NCBI RefSeq assembly: GCF_963583255.1
Contig: NC_084819.1
Span: 19,393,460 to 19,457,459, forward strand
From: Pyrus communis
Lineage: Eukaryota; Streptophyta; Magnoliopsida; Rosales; Rosaceae
Length of the DNA stretch: 64,000 nucleotides
Direction of reading: 5' to 3'
Position numbers and translations under genes: made by a program. Of the stretch, positions 11,284 to 22,462 are shown one piece after another. The notes beneath the pieces were generated by a model. That model was given only the letters and a program-made list of their open reading frames with translations. It did no database searches and had not been told where the DNA came from. Numbering within the stretch: position 1 is the stretch's first letter; every line of letters begins with the position of its first letter.

Positions 11284-11865
11284 CAACTACTTTCTTAGGT
11301 TGAATCGGAACTGCATCTACGCTTATGTGGAACCCATTTCCCACTCATGCGAGACCTACAATGGTGTGGAAATTTGAGTCATGTAGGAAAATTACTATTA
11401 TCCATCTAGTTTGAGTACATCCACCCGTATTTCTAATTGAAAATTTGGTATCACCTAAAAGAAATTGAAAATTTGGTGCCATCTAGTAAGTTAAATTTAA
11501 AAAAAAATGATAATTACTTTTTTTTTTTATTTTGTCAAACGATAGATTTGTTAGATTAGCCACTGACAGGATGGCACAGCTCATGTCGTCATGCAAAAGC
11601 TCAATACCTTTCCACCACTATAATAAACGGCCACTTACTAAGAAAAAAAAGAAGATAATTATTGATTAGGATGTGTTTGTTTCTTTTCATCATATTTGAT
11701 ATCTCATTTTTAGGGATTAAAATGATTTAGAATATCGAGTTTGTATATAAACAAATAAATAAATAATCAGTCTAATAACTAGTATTGTGAGCCCCTATTT
11801 TATTTAATAGCTTGCTACATCTTTTTCTACTTGAAAAGAATTTGACGACAAATTCATCTTAAAAT

Positions 11866-12280
11866 TGGTTTGGGATTGTGGTGCTTTAAACAAGAAAGAG
11901 CAGCTTATTAAAATATTTGGAATATGAAATGTGTTTGGTAAAACCAAAAAAAAAAATGCTTTTTAAAAAAATAGATATCAATGAAAGTTAAAAAACATAG
12001 AAAAATAGAAGCAGGGTTCACATGCTTCTAAAAAAAGTTTTTTTTTTTTTTTTTTTTTTTAACATAGTAATTAATGCTTATTTAATGAACTTTTCAAATA
12101 CCCCAACATATTTTAAAAATTACAATATTTGCCCCTATATTGTCTTTAACAATTATTATATCAAATTAAATACTGAATCATTTTTAGTCGTTACCATATT
12201 CAAAGCAATTTATATAAAAGTTTATCAAACACTTTTATTAAAAGCACTTTTACTGAAAAAAGGTTTACCAAACACATAAC
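11866..12280. mobile_element. MITE with TTTGGTAAA/TTTACCAAAC ends, cut by a Copia element
   Basis: Starts where copy A and copy B part (TTGGTTTGGGATTG). It contains GTGTTTGGTAAAAC at 11931 and GGTTTACCAAACACATA at 12262, plus a long T run near 12040-12060. It resembles the pair at 20808-21145 and 21903-22245. The Copia LTR at 12281 begins directly behind it, so its right end may be missing. Confidence 0.55.
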
Positions 12281-12530
12281 TGTTGTAGTTCTATTAGATT
12301 AGGAATGTGATTGTGTAAATCCTAGTATATCTAGAAATATCTCTTATATTCCTATTAAATGTTGTAATCCTAAACGGAAAGGTTTTTACCTATCCTACTA
12401 CTATAAATAAAGGCACAATGGGGTGATACAAACACACCCACAATTACACATCTCTATCTTCTTCTCTCTATGCTGCACTTTCTCTCTCTATATGGCCTCC
12501 ATAATTGTTCAATAAATTATGCCTACAACA
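12281..12530 (+). repeat. 5' LTR of a degenerate Copia element
   Basis: A 250-bp segment begins TGTTGTAG and ends CTACAACA, with a perfect 8-bp inverted terminus. It contains CTATAAATAAAGG as a likely retroelement TATA box near 12400. A PBS-like AGTTATCAGCACGC follows. No matching 3' LTR is present in the window. Confidence 0.8.
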
Positions 12531-15500
12531 AGTTATCAGCACGCTTTTAATGATGCGCTAAAGAGAGTTTAATCTTCAATCAAGGGAGTATTACGTTTTA
12601 ATCAATTATTTTTTGTGATTAATTTATTATTTTGAATTGATTTACATGCTATTGATTTTATTTAATTTTTCTATGTTGAACGTGATACAACTCATTGGAG
12701 ATGCGATTCCGGCTTTTCAAAGGATCTCCTACAGATTCAAAGGCTTTTATTGTTTTCTGCCAATCAGGTACGCTTAAAATAAAGTAAGATATTTGAAACA
12801 ACCTTAAAGCACGAAAACATTCTCCATGATGCATGAACCCCCTGTGTTTATATTTTCCTTCCGATATATATCTATATATTGTATATGTTCATATATTTGT
12901 CAATATATATATTTGTTTCATGCATTACGCAATTATATTATGTAGAATTTATGAGTTAAAGAAACAAAATAAAATAGAAGCAATTTTGATTTTTTTTTTT
13001 TTTTTTTTTTTCCAAACCTTAACCTAAAAAAGGGGAACCAAGCATGATTTTTTTGAATTCTGAAAACCCTAAGAATCTGAAGAAAAAAAGGGGAAATTAC
13101 TGAGTTGCGCCTAGCTGGCCCGAAGCCAAGCCAAGCGGCACCTAAACTGATCGACACACTGGGCTTCTGTCTTCAGCTCCCACTCGGCCCGCATAAGCAA
13201 ATTTTTTTTTTTTTTTTTTTTTTTGCATTGCTGGGCTTTTCTCGGGCGGCCTTCCATCGGCCAGCAGCTGACTGGCCCTCCTCCTGCAGCTTGCCTATTT
13301 GCATGGGCTGCTCCTTGCAGCCATGATTCGAGCCCAACCTGCAGCTTTGCTGCATGCTCCTCTTTTCTTTGGACAGCAGCCAACAATTTTTTTTTTTTTT
13401 TTTTTGAATTTTTGAATTTTTGGCTGGGCTGCCATGATCTTCACGGCCCTAGGTTGGGTACCTACGGCTAAGCCTCACGTAGGCTATATTTTCTTAATTA
13501 TTTGGCCCGATGCCATCTAAAATGAATATGATCCAAAGTTATTATTTTTTGCTTCTATAATCGATCCCGTTTGGTCTCGATTTATTGAATTAATTAAAAG
13601 TGACATGCAGTCCATTAATCCGATAATGAATCCAAAATTATTGACCTGAAGATCACTTTTGGACATTAACGATTCAATAATTTATTTTTATACTTTGAAT
13701 CGTTGACATACTTTCGTAGTAACGAAACTCTCACACTTGAGTTCCCGAAGAACCTCAAATCCACTACACTTAGTTGAGGTTCTTTGGGAACACTTGAATG
13801 TTCTAACTTTGATGATTATGGATGATTCATTCTCGTAACACCGATCACAATCTTGTTCCCTCCAATTTGATGGATTGTCGAACCATTATAAGTTCAATTT
13901 CCCTTATTTGGACGTTTCTAATATAAACCACTTACTGTGGGGTACAAGACGTGAATTTCCACTTTACTATCAAGAAGCTGAGAAACCATTGACGCCAACA
14001 ATGACATGAAAGAGTTGAATAAGCCTCCGCCATGATTTTTATTCGAAGACTTATGCCCAAAGCATTACAAACAGAAGTACCTCTTGAACGAGGATTCCAT
14101 GGCTCTTTGGCTCGATCCTACGGACTGTCTAATCATGAAAGACATTGCCTGAAGCACACCATGATTACGTCCATGAATGAGTACAATTCTGAAGTTTATA
14201 AATCCAATCGAATTTTGACTGGAGAATACTTTTCTCGTCCTTCCATGTTTCTAACTCTATTCTGAAACAGTAGTGTAAAAAGCGAAAGTTTACCAAATTC
14301 TCGGATCTAATTACTACCACAAACATATTGTAGAATCAAGGCCTGCCAAGGTGTGGCATCATGCTCAAAGCGTGATCCTTGGCACCTAAGACCTAAAACT
14401 TCAAGAATAAGGGAAAATATTCTCAAACTTCAACCCTGCAAAATCTACTTCCGTATCGATGGAATAGATCATTGGTTATGCGCCTGTTTGTGCCCCTACC
14501 AATGTTGTTGATGAGTACCATTCTAGTAGTCAATATGTGAGACTAATTTTGCTCCACCGAACATTGTTGGAAGAGCAGAATTTTGACATGGATGGCCTTG
14601 TTGGCCGAATCCCCTTAGTAAACCGTTTACTTTATGAACATTTTTCCATGTTCCTGGATTCAAGTTTGGTGTATGTTTTACTTATGGATAATCTTATTGA
14701 TATTGTCCTTGAATATAAGTTAATTGAATCATGTTTCTTAATACATGTGACCGATTCAATTAAACATGTGATTAGGTTGGAATGTGGGAAAGTTAGTTGT
14801 TTGGATGAATGCGTACTAGGCACACTAACTTTACACCTAAATCGCATCTCTAACAACGACTTTAGGTTTATCCAATCTGATTAAGAGCATTGGCACGCTA
14901 CTTATTGTATGAATGGTACTGAATTACCATTCAAGGGACAATAAATTCTCCTTGTTGTTGAGTTCTTAAGGATATTCGAGAGAACAATGATCATAAATGA
15001 AACCACTGAAGAAAATATAATGGAATATATTTGCACCACCTCCAAAAATGAGCCTGAAGCTTTGATTTGGGGCCAATGGGTTGTCTCCCAACTGGGGTAC
15101 GTGCCACATGTGGCCGACCTGGAGCCGGGTGCTTCGAGCAGTTTACTTGTATTACGACCATTTTGGGACACTTAGGTCGAACAATGATGCCGCGACGCAT
15201 CTCTTTACTTGAAGTAAGAATCTTGTGCCTACAAGCACACTTTGCCAAACCTGCTCATTAGGGAAATTGATTTTCTAAATCATCATTCGCAAAGATACGA
15301 AATCGCCCATTTCACAATGGATTCAAGGGAATATATGTGGACTAATCCAACCAAAATGCGGACCATATAAATACTTATGGTTTTGGTTGATGAATCGACA
15401 AATTGGTCACAGGTTTGTCCACACACATTGTTGCTAAACCCCCTGGCCGATTAAGGGTTCACCACCTTACTTATCCCTTAAGGTCCGGGTGGATAATGCT

Positions 15501-16845
15501 GGAGAGTTTATATCGACAATTTTTTGATAAAGTATTACATGCGTTTTGGGTTTATAATTGAACATTGAATTCTCATGTTCACCCCAAATAACCTCGCCTA
15601 GTGATCATAAAGAGCAATTTAAATGATCGCCTAGATTTTGGTAAACGTACCAAATTTTTAGTTTTTGCCTAGGGCTATGCAATCTTGTACGCAACTATGT
15701 TGGTCCGCCTTGAGGCCCATTGCCACCTAACCATTTTGACGTTACAATTGGTTACTAGGTACACCCTGATGATTTTCGTATTTACGCATTTGGGTGTGCA
15801 TTCCATGTGTCAAGTTGCGCCGCCGCAACGTACCAACATGGGTCCTCAACAAAGGATGTTAATTTTTGTCGATTATGATTCTCTTTCACACTAGCTCTCT
15901 TCAAGCCCTTGTATGTGATCTCTTTATTGCTCATTTACGGGTTGTCACTTTAATGCAACAGTATTCCCGCCGTTAGGGGGAGATTAAAACGTCAATGTTC
16001 CTGGAGAACGGATGTTGCCCACTATGTCTCATCTCGATCCCTATACTGCATAAGTGTGATAAGCAAGTGCGATAAATTCTAGCTTTCAGAATGTTGCTTG
16101 AAACGCATTCCTCTGATCTAGCTAAAGTGGCGAGATCATATACCAGCTGCAAACATGCCTGCAAGGATAAACGTATTTAACGGACGTTGAGTCAACATCC
16201 CTGGAGGGTGTGCCGCCCTTGTTGGACAGTCCGGTACACCGACGGATAGCCAATCAATCTGTCTTGGCCTGGAGCATGACAGATCACTCGGTTCGTAGGA
16301 TTCCCTTCCCTAGAAGAGGAAGACAAGGCACAACAATGAATCTAAACTCGATCGTTGTCTCAAATCATTTCCATCTCATGAAATTAATCCGGATTACTCT
16401 CGAGATTTGAAGTTTGTGGTCTGGTATACTAGTTTGGATGAGAAAATGAGATTACCATCGATGATGTTTTCACTTATATGGTAGCTATTGACATAAATGA
16501 AGGGTGACGATATTGAACCGTGTTCCATTGATTAAGTGACAACGTAGAACTGATTGGACAACTGAAATTACAATACAAGTCAAATTCCTTACCAAAATGT
16601 GTTTTGGACCTGTCGTTCCTATACTGCCCAAGGTAACCCTATTGTGTTACAAGTGAGAAAGGAAGCTTTATGAGATGAATGAAATAGTGCAATATAATGC
16701 ATGCCTTACGGCGCAAGATTTCTCTCAAACGTCCTGTGATTGATAGCAGCATTATGAAATATGTTTAGTGTTTTCTCCATGGGGATATAGATACGGAGAT
16801 TTACATGTAAGTTCCCGAAGATTTACATGTGTTTTCTCCATGGGG
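12531..16845 (+). mobile_element. Degenerate Ty1/Copia internal region, truncated in RT
   Basis: A long non-coding leader with T runs (12531-14000) is followed by heavily mutated pol. Recognisable pieces include the integrase entry (YDHFGTLRSNNDAATH, then SLGKLIF, around 15150-15280), RVDNAGEF near 15490, VAPPQRTNMGPQQR near 15815, GCHFNATVFPPLGG near 15935-15980, and a relic of RT (TAQDFSQ) near 16710. Stops and frameshifts are frequent, so no protein can be made. The element ends at about 16845, where duplication copy B begins, so its RT, RNase H and 3' LTR are lost. Its position exactly between the two duplicate blocks suggests that it was part of the duplicated unit or took part in the rearrangement. 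Confidence 0.75.
12985..13480. other. GC-rich Copia leader broken by long T runs
   Basis: Three T tracts of about 20-24 bases (near 12990, 13201 and 13387) alternate with unusually GC-rich DNA (GCCCGAAGCCAAGCC and the like). Frames on both strands look open only because of the composition. I see no gene. Confidence 0.5.
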
Positions 16846-16929
16846 ATAAATGTTGGACTTGGTCGCTTATATATTTCTTTCTTAATCTCCTGTTCTTACA
16901 TGTGAACATTCTGATGTTTTATGTATCAG

Positions 16930-18200
16930 ATGGTTCACAAGAAGCGGGTGGAAAAGAACAAAGGAAGACACAATAATAGAGGTGAAGTTCTAAGGATCTC
17001 TTGTTTTAGCGATTCAAGCTTTTAGTTAATTCCGATTGAAGCTTCTTTCATCTATTCTTTCACCACTGTCCTTCATTCCCACAAATTTCATTCCAAATTC
17101 CGACCCACTCCTTTTTTATGTTTTGGTTTTGGAATGCAACTCATAATAAGTATAGGTTGCAGATCGAATTTGATTATTTATATTTCAGTCAGTTGAAGCC
17201 TAATATTTGACATCTCCGTTTGATGTTTCTGGTTTTCCAATTTTCAGCTCAAAAGTGCATATGCCATTTCTAAATTAAGAAAAAAGGGGTATTCAAAGAA
17301 TCTATTCTACAAAGAAGCAATAAACTTATACAAGGAGGTACCTCCTCTTTTTCTTCGAGTTTCATCTCTCTAGGTTTTATGCGTTCTTTATTTTTATAAA
17401 TAGTCGTAATAATAGTGTATTTATGATTTTTCATAAATACACGGAGGTATAATTACTTCTAATTGAAATAAATATTTCTTATGTTCTTGCGTCTTTTCGT
17501 CCCTTCAAGTTTGTATTGCTTCTTTCAGTTGCATTCTTTGAGTTTCTTCCCGTAGCTAATCTATTCACCTTCTTCTCCAGATAAATACTCTAATGGCAAT
17601 GGGGACAAAAATTCTTTAAGGAAAACAGTTACAGAGAAAATGTTTTCGGTATGCTTCAGTACTTTTTAGTTTCTCTTAAGCTTTATTTATGCTGCTTTTT
17701 TTTATGTAAAGGAATTTCTATTGAAGTTGAGTCATTATGTATGATCTTCTTGTTTTCAGTGTTGAGAGTTGTCCCACATCGGTGAGGGACAAGGTTTGCT
17801 ATGTGCTTATATGATCTTGGGCTACTCCTCATATTGCCAATTGGTTTTATGGTGGAACCTCAATTTCATCATGGTATCAGAGCGGGTTGTCCTCATGTGA
17901 AGCCAAACGGCCACATGCGCTCCACGTCACCCAGTTGTTGTCCACGTGTAGGCTTGAAAATCCGCCACACGTGCGGGGGCGTGTTGAGAGTTGTCCCACA
18001 TCGGTGAGGGACAAGGTTTGCTATGTGCTTATATGATCTTGGGCTACTCCTCATATTGCCAATTGGTTTTATGGTGGAACCTCAATTTCATCATTCAGGA
18101 ACTCAAGAATGAAATAAAACAAAGAGACTCAATATGGAGTAAGGTTTTCTGGGAAATGGTGGAACAAGTTGTAAAAATACGAACTTTGCGAGCACGACTG
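16930..18200 (+). pseudogene. Tim44-related pseudogene (partial duplicate)
   Basis: Four exons matching those of the gene at 3748-7056 are present: 16930-16981, 17248-17337, 17581-17648 and 18099-18200. The first five and last three exons are absent. The third is 68 instead of 69 bp (ATGGCAATGGGG against ATGGCAAATGGGG), a one-base deletion that shifts the frame. A TRIM is inserted right at the acceptor of the last exon. The copy reads SIWSKVFWEM and KIRTLRARL where the full gene has SISSKVFWEM and KIQTLRARL, so it may keep the older residues at some sites. It cannot encode a full protein. Confidence 0.85.
17760..18093 (+). mobile_element. TRIM retrotransposon (334 bp) with perfect LTRs
   Basis: Two 112-bp direct repeats (17760-17871 and 17982-18093), TGTTGAGAG...TTTCATCA, look identical by eye. 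The 110-bp interior begins with PBS TGGTATCAGAGCGG and ends with a purine-rich GTGCGGGGGCG. The target duplication TTCAG stands at 17755-17759 and 18094-18098. There is no coding capacity. Copy A (6000-6010) shows the empty site. The insertion duplicates the intron's final TTCAG, so an acceptor is still present right before the exon at 18099. Confidence 0.93.
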
Positions 18201-18545
18201 GTAAGTGTCTGTCTGATTAATATAAATTGTGATTTATGCTATGCAAGCACTTCACCATAACGGAAAATGGGATTTACTCATGTCGAGATTATTTGGCTGA
18301 ATTCTTGATGCTGACCGTTTCGTTTTAACTTTTAACTGCTTAGGTTGAAGAAACTTTTTCATTTTTATGCTTTTATGTATAACACATTTGTGAATTCAAC
18401 CACTACCAGATGTTCATAACTTTACCATGCTTTGCAGCTGGAATTATATCAGATTATCATCTATTGGTCACAGAATCTGACTAATTTGGCATTACCAGTT
18501 AATCAAATTTATTATCATGAATGTATTATCCTTTTGTTTCCCTTA

Positions 18546-18909
18546 CACTATGTTTGGATGAAGGAAATAAACTTAGAATTTGGGTAAAAGTCATAGTTTA
18601 TAAATTGACATGCATCAATTCATTTGTTTGGATTCACAAACATTGAAATTTAGAATTTCCACGTGGACAAAAAAATCTTGGAATGTAGGACATCCGATTC
18701 CTAAGTTTAAATTCCATGTAAATAGGTGTCATTTCTCAATTTATATGATTGAGAGTTTAAAAATAACAAATTTCGTATTCAACTCCATTATTTTTTAGGT
18801 TAATTATATAAGAAAATTCACAAATTCTAGAAAATAAAATTCTATCATTTTAATTTTCATCATTTTAAAATTCCTTAGTAATTTTAAATTTCTTCATCCA
18901 AACATGATG
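18546..18909. mobile_element. MITE, 364 bp, with TTA target duplication
   Basis: Begins CACTATGTTTGGATGAAG and ends CTTCATCCAAACATGATG, nearly inverted. It is flanked by TTA at 18543-18545 and 18910-18912. Copy A reads CCCTTAAAGTTTGG at the same place (near 8190), the unoccupied target. The 3-bp TSD fits CACTA-type or PIF/Harbinger-type MITEs; the CACTA start favours the first, the TTA target the second. Confidence 0.85.
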
Positions 18910-19399
18910 TTAAAGTTTGGTAATTACCATAAAATTTACTTGTCTTCTAATATTCTCAGAAAATGTGCACAAATATATGGAATCGGTTCCAAACTTAAAC
19001 AAACATACGTAGAAATGGATGATAATAAATAGACAATAAGGTGACACTGAAACTATGGTTTATATATGGCTTATTTTATGTTTAATACCTATCAATTTTG
19101 TTTATTAAAAATAATAAATGATACTATTTACGAATATTTTCCAATATTTTTATGAGGAGAAATGCTAAGGAGATTTAAAAGTGAGACTCTTTGAGGACTC
19201 CCTATCATCTTATGTTTTTAGCATAATATTTTATAATATTGATACGAAAACTAATATTAAACTGTACATTGACAGAAAGTCTACTAAGAGTTTCATTTTG
19301 AGAGACTTTCTTAACTTTCATTTTATCAGTTCCTATTCGAATACCTATGGGGTTGAGAAACTTTAGGTTTAACATTTTAGTCTTTAAAGTAAAGAAATG

Positions 19400-19620
19400 A
19401 ATTGGATCCCATTCGGATTCATTTTGTGGGGATCTTAGGGATCCCCATATTTTAGCCATTCATCGTGTATTATGCGATCATAAATCATTTGATTTTTTTA
19501 ATTCAAAATTAAACACAAATAGTATCTGACAAAAATTGGCCAAATGATGTACGATAAACGGTTAGAATGTATGGATCCCTATAATCCCCACAAAGTGGAT
19601 TAAGAGAAGATCCCTTTCCG
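19400..19620. mobile_element. MITE-like insert with GGATCCC/TGTGGGGAT ends
   Basis: Absent from copy A. The ends TTGGATCCC...TTTTGTGGGGATC and ATCCCCACAAAGTGGAT...GATCCC are inverted. The flanks TAAAGAAAT and TAAAGGAAA look like an imperfect 9-bp duplication. A diverged relative lies at about 34080-34235. Confidence 0.6.
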
Positions 19621-19708
19621 TAAAGGAAAGAATATGTCCCCCAAAACATTTACAACTTGGTCCGCAAGACTGCAATTGACACAAGGACAGTAATAATTGG
19701 GTAGATAG

Positions 19709-19948
19709 GACCTGGATCCCCTTCGAACCCAAAAAATCTAAGCTTAAGGATCAAATAATCTGGATCGTTGAAATTTGATCTAACTGCTATAAACAGGGGC
19801 TCCCTCTAAAAGTTATAATAATTGTAGTCCCTGAATCCAGACCCAAAAAATCTGAGCCTAAGGATCAAATGATCCGGACCATTGAAATTTGATTCAATAG
19901 CCATAATTAACTTTTAGAGGAAGCCTCTGTTTGTAGCAGTTCCGGATA
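19709..19948. mobile_element. Insert of about 240 bp, private to copy B
   Basis: Copy A reads GGGTAGATATTG; copy B has TAGAT on both sides of a 240-bp insert. Inside, AAAAAATCT.AGC.TAAGGATCAAAT occurs twice in direct orientation, and CTCTAAAAGTTATAAT has an inverted partner. The type is uncertain. Confidence 0.55.
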
Positions 19949-20807
19949 GATATTGAATATGCCTCTCCTCTGAGGCTGATGCTGCCCAATGCCAAAGCCA
20001 CTTTGGAAAATATCTATGAAGCAAACCTTATGACTGAACAAGCTATTTCTTCAGCGGTCCGGAAAGTATTGTGGGAAAAAATCAGTGAAGATTGACTCTA
20101 AAAAATTGAAAAGTGAAGATTGTTAGAAAAGTCGCGGAAAACTAACCCCTCAAGGTAGTGACATAGTCGTGATATTTGGAAAATTGGGGTGTTTTGGAAG
20201 GAAGTAGTGGGTGAGGTGGTGTTGCTTCCCAAGCGGTGGAGTGTACGTATTAAATTGAAAAGGATTAACTCAGTTATTTTAGTGGGAAAAACTCCAAACG
20301 AAGGAAAAAGAGCACCATATTCATGTTACAAGTTACAACCTAGAGTGGTTCTTCAAACCAGTAGCACTCTATGCCAAATATGTAATGAAACACGGGCCAA
20401 ACGATAAGCAATATTATTAGCTTGACAACGAGTAAGAGAGCCATGAGTTTGAGTCGTGATGTTAATTTTTTACGATAGTGAGCGATGAATAAATTTGAAT
20501 CCATATCCTCTGATTCATAAAACATAAAAGTAATTTAGTGACTTTTATGTTGTTTATTAGGTCAAACCAACGTTATTAGCTTTTTAAGATCTTGTTATCT
20601 TCTTGGTACTAACTATTCCAATTAGGGATCCTAAAGACGCTACTTTTTGAGATTAACATCTAGTCCGAAGTTAGAGTAGCTTTTAATTAGTATATTACTT
20701 TAAATTTTTTTAATAGTTTTATGATCACTTCAACGGTTCAACCTAGTGAATTTTATCAGTTCCTTCCAAGATTTGGAGAGATTTGAACTGTGTGTCCAGA
20801 ACACGAG

Positions 20808-21145
20808 ACCTGGTTTGGTACTGAAATGATTCTGAAAAAAACTGGTATAAAAAAAAGCTAGGAGTTGTTTTTGTGTTTGGTAAACATTCAGCTTCAGCTT
20901 TTTTTCACAGTTTTGGGTGAAAAAAAGCCAAAAACAAGAAGCTGCAAAACCCAGCTTTGAAAAATCGGCTTTTTTCACATTTGTTTTACATAAAAGTTTA
21001 CCAAACACTATAATACGTTTTTTTTTTTTCAAAAGCACTTTTACAAAAAAGTTTACCAAACACGCTGCTGCTTTATTTCACAGCCGCTTATTCTCACAGC
21101 ACAGCAGAATCAGTTTTTTTTCAAAGCACAATAATACCAAACCAG
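20808..21145 (+). mobile_element. MITE 1 of an inverted pair
   Basis: Ends CCTGGTTTGGTACTGA and ATAATACCAAACCAG. The interior has GTGTTTGGTAAAC and TTTACCAAACAC arms and A/T runs. It is the reverse-complement relative of 21903-22245. No target duplication is clear. A hAT-type non-autonomous element is likely. Confidence 0.7.
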
Positions 21146-21154
21146 TACACTAAG

Positions 21155-21781
21155 TGTGACATCCCACATCGCCCAGGGGAGTGATCCTTATATGTATATT
21201 CTCATCTTTACCTAGCACGAGGCCTTTTGGGAGCTCACTGGCTTCGGGACTCCGAAGTTAAGCGAGAAGGGGGCTAGAGCAATCCCATGATGGGTGACCC
21301 ACTGGGAAGTTGCTCGTGAGTTCCCAAAAACAAAACCGTGAGGGAATGGTAGCCCAAAGCGGACAATATCGTGCTACGGTGGTGGAGCGGGCCCGGGAAG
21401 TGATTCGCCCCGGGTCCGGATGTGACAATTTGGTATCAGAGCCTAACCCTAGTCGCGTGTGTGTCGACGAGGACGTCGGGCCCCTAAGGGGGGTGGATTG
21501 TGACATCCCACATCGTCCAGGGGAGTGATCCTTATATGTATATTCCCATCTTTACCTAGCACGAGGCCTTTTGGGAGCTCACTGGCTTCGGGTTCCGTAG
21601 GAACTCCGAAGTTAAGCGAGAAGGGGGCTAGAGCAATCCCATGATGGGTGACCCACTGGGAAGTTGCTCGTGAGTTCCCAAAAACAAAACCGTGAGGGAA
21701 TGGTAGCCCAAAGCGGACAATATCGTGCTACGGTGGTGGAGTGGGCCCGGGAAGTGATCCGCCCCGGGTCCGGATGTGACA
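21155..21781 (+). mobile_element. Cassandra-type TRIM with 5S rRNA-like LTRs
   Basis: LTRs at 21155-21427 (273 bp) and 21499-21781 (283 bp), TGTGACATCCC...GGATGTGACA. The PBS (TTTGGTATCAGAGC) begins at about 21430, and the purine tract CTAAGGGGGGTGGAT stands before the second LTR. The target duplication CTAAG lies at 21150-21154 and 21782-21786. Each LTR contains 5S rRNA internal-promoter-like sequence (ACTCCGAAGTTAAGCG, ATGGGTGACC, CTGGGAAGTTGCTCGTG), the hallmark of Cassandra elements. LTR 1 lacks 10 bp (GTTCCGTAGG-like) just before ACTCCGAAG. It has no ORF and depends on other elements for movement. Confidence 0.95.
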
Positions 21782-21902
21782 CTAAGAGTCATGATATGAG
21801 TAGTTGAATATTTAGAAGAAAAATATTACAATTACTTGAATTATAATATTTGATGTACAGAATCGTGTTCCCAACACACTAAAAAGTTTTTCACAGATTT
21901 AG

Positions 21903-22245
21903 GGCTGGTTTGGTATTGCTGTGCTTTGAAAAAAAAGCTGCTTCTGTTGTGCTGTGAGAATAAGCAGTTGTGAAATAAAGCAGCAGAGTGTTTGGTAAAC
22001 TTTTTTGTAAAAGTGCTTTTGAAAAAAAAAACAGTATTAGAGTGTTTGGTAAACTTTTATGTAAAACAGATGTGAAAAAAAGCTGGTTTTTCAAAGCTAG
22101 GTTTTGCAGCTTCTTGTTTTTGGTTTTTTTTCATCCAAAACTGTGAAAAAAAGCTGAAACTGAGTGTTTACCAAACACAAAAACAGCTCCTAGCTTTTTT
22201 TTATAGCAGCTTTTTTTAGAATCACCTCAGTACCAAACCAGGTCT
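21903..22245 (-). mobile_element. MITE 2 of an inverted pair
   Basis: Reverse-complement counterpart of 20808-21145: GGCTGGTTTGGTATTGC at the left, TACCAAACCAGGTCTT at the right, and the same AGCTAGGAG/CTCCTAGCT and TTTACCAAAC blocks inside. Confidence 0.75.
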
Positions 22246-22396
22246 TAAACCATGTCGTCAATGTAGCTTGTGAATAAAGATATCTTGGGTACCTTTCTCT
22301 GACGCGAGCAGATATAATATGATTTTCTGCAAAGCAATATTCAAAGTAATGAAAACCTTGCTTTGACTGCAAGCTACTTCAAGTTTCAGTCGCGTG

Positions 22397-22404
22397 TATA
22401 AATA
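22397..22404 (+). promoter_or_regulatory. TATA box of the small spliced gene, copy B
   Basis: TATAAATA, 59 bp before ATG 22463. Position and sequence are conserved with copy A (9924-9931). Confidence 0.5.
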
Positions 22405-22462
22405 TAGGGTTTGCAATACTCAAATAATAAACAACCCCTGATTCCACAGAAGGTTTCGAAGA

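Larger units (their letters stand above)
5170..11865 (+). repeat. Segmental duplication, copy A
   Basis: The sequence from about 5170 (AATGTTAGACTTGGTTACTT) to about 11865 recurs at 16850-23640, with clear base-level similarity over exons, introns and intergenic DNA. Copy A keeps the last Tim44-like exons and the 7637 gene. It carries a private MITE (8908-9135) and a second internal copy of a roughly 550-bp piece (10230-10790 repeated at 10795-11280). Homology ends at a MITE-like insertion at about 11866. Confidence 0.85.

Noticed and set aside
13105..13471. Frames on both strands with poly-Phe or poly-Lys
   Set aside because: Produced by T tracts in the Copia leader; no domain.
14537..14884. 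115-aa plus-strand frame as a host gene
   Set aside because: It lies in the degenerate Copia interior, has no domain, and its neighbours are Copia pol relics.
21230..21700. 5S rRNA genes
   Set aside because: The 5S-like segments lie inside the LTRs of a TRIM with PBS, purine tract and TSD, and are diverged and partial. They are Cassandra sequences, not 5S genes.
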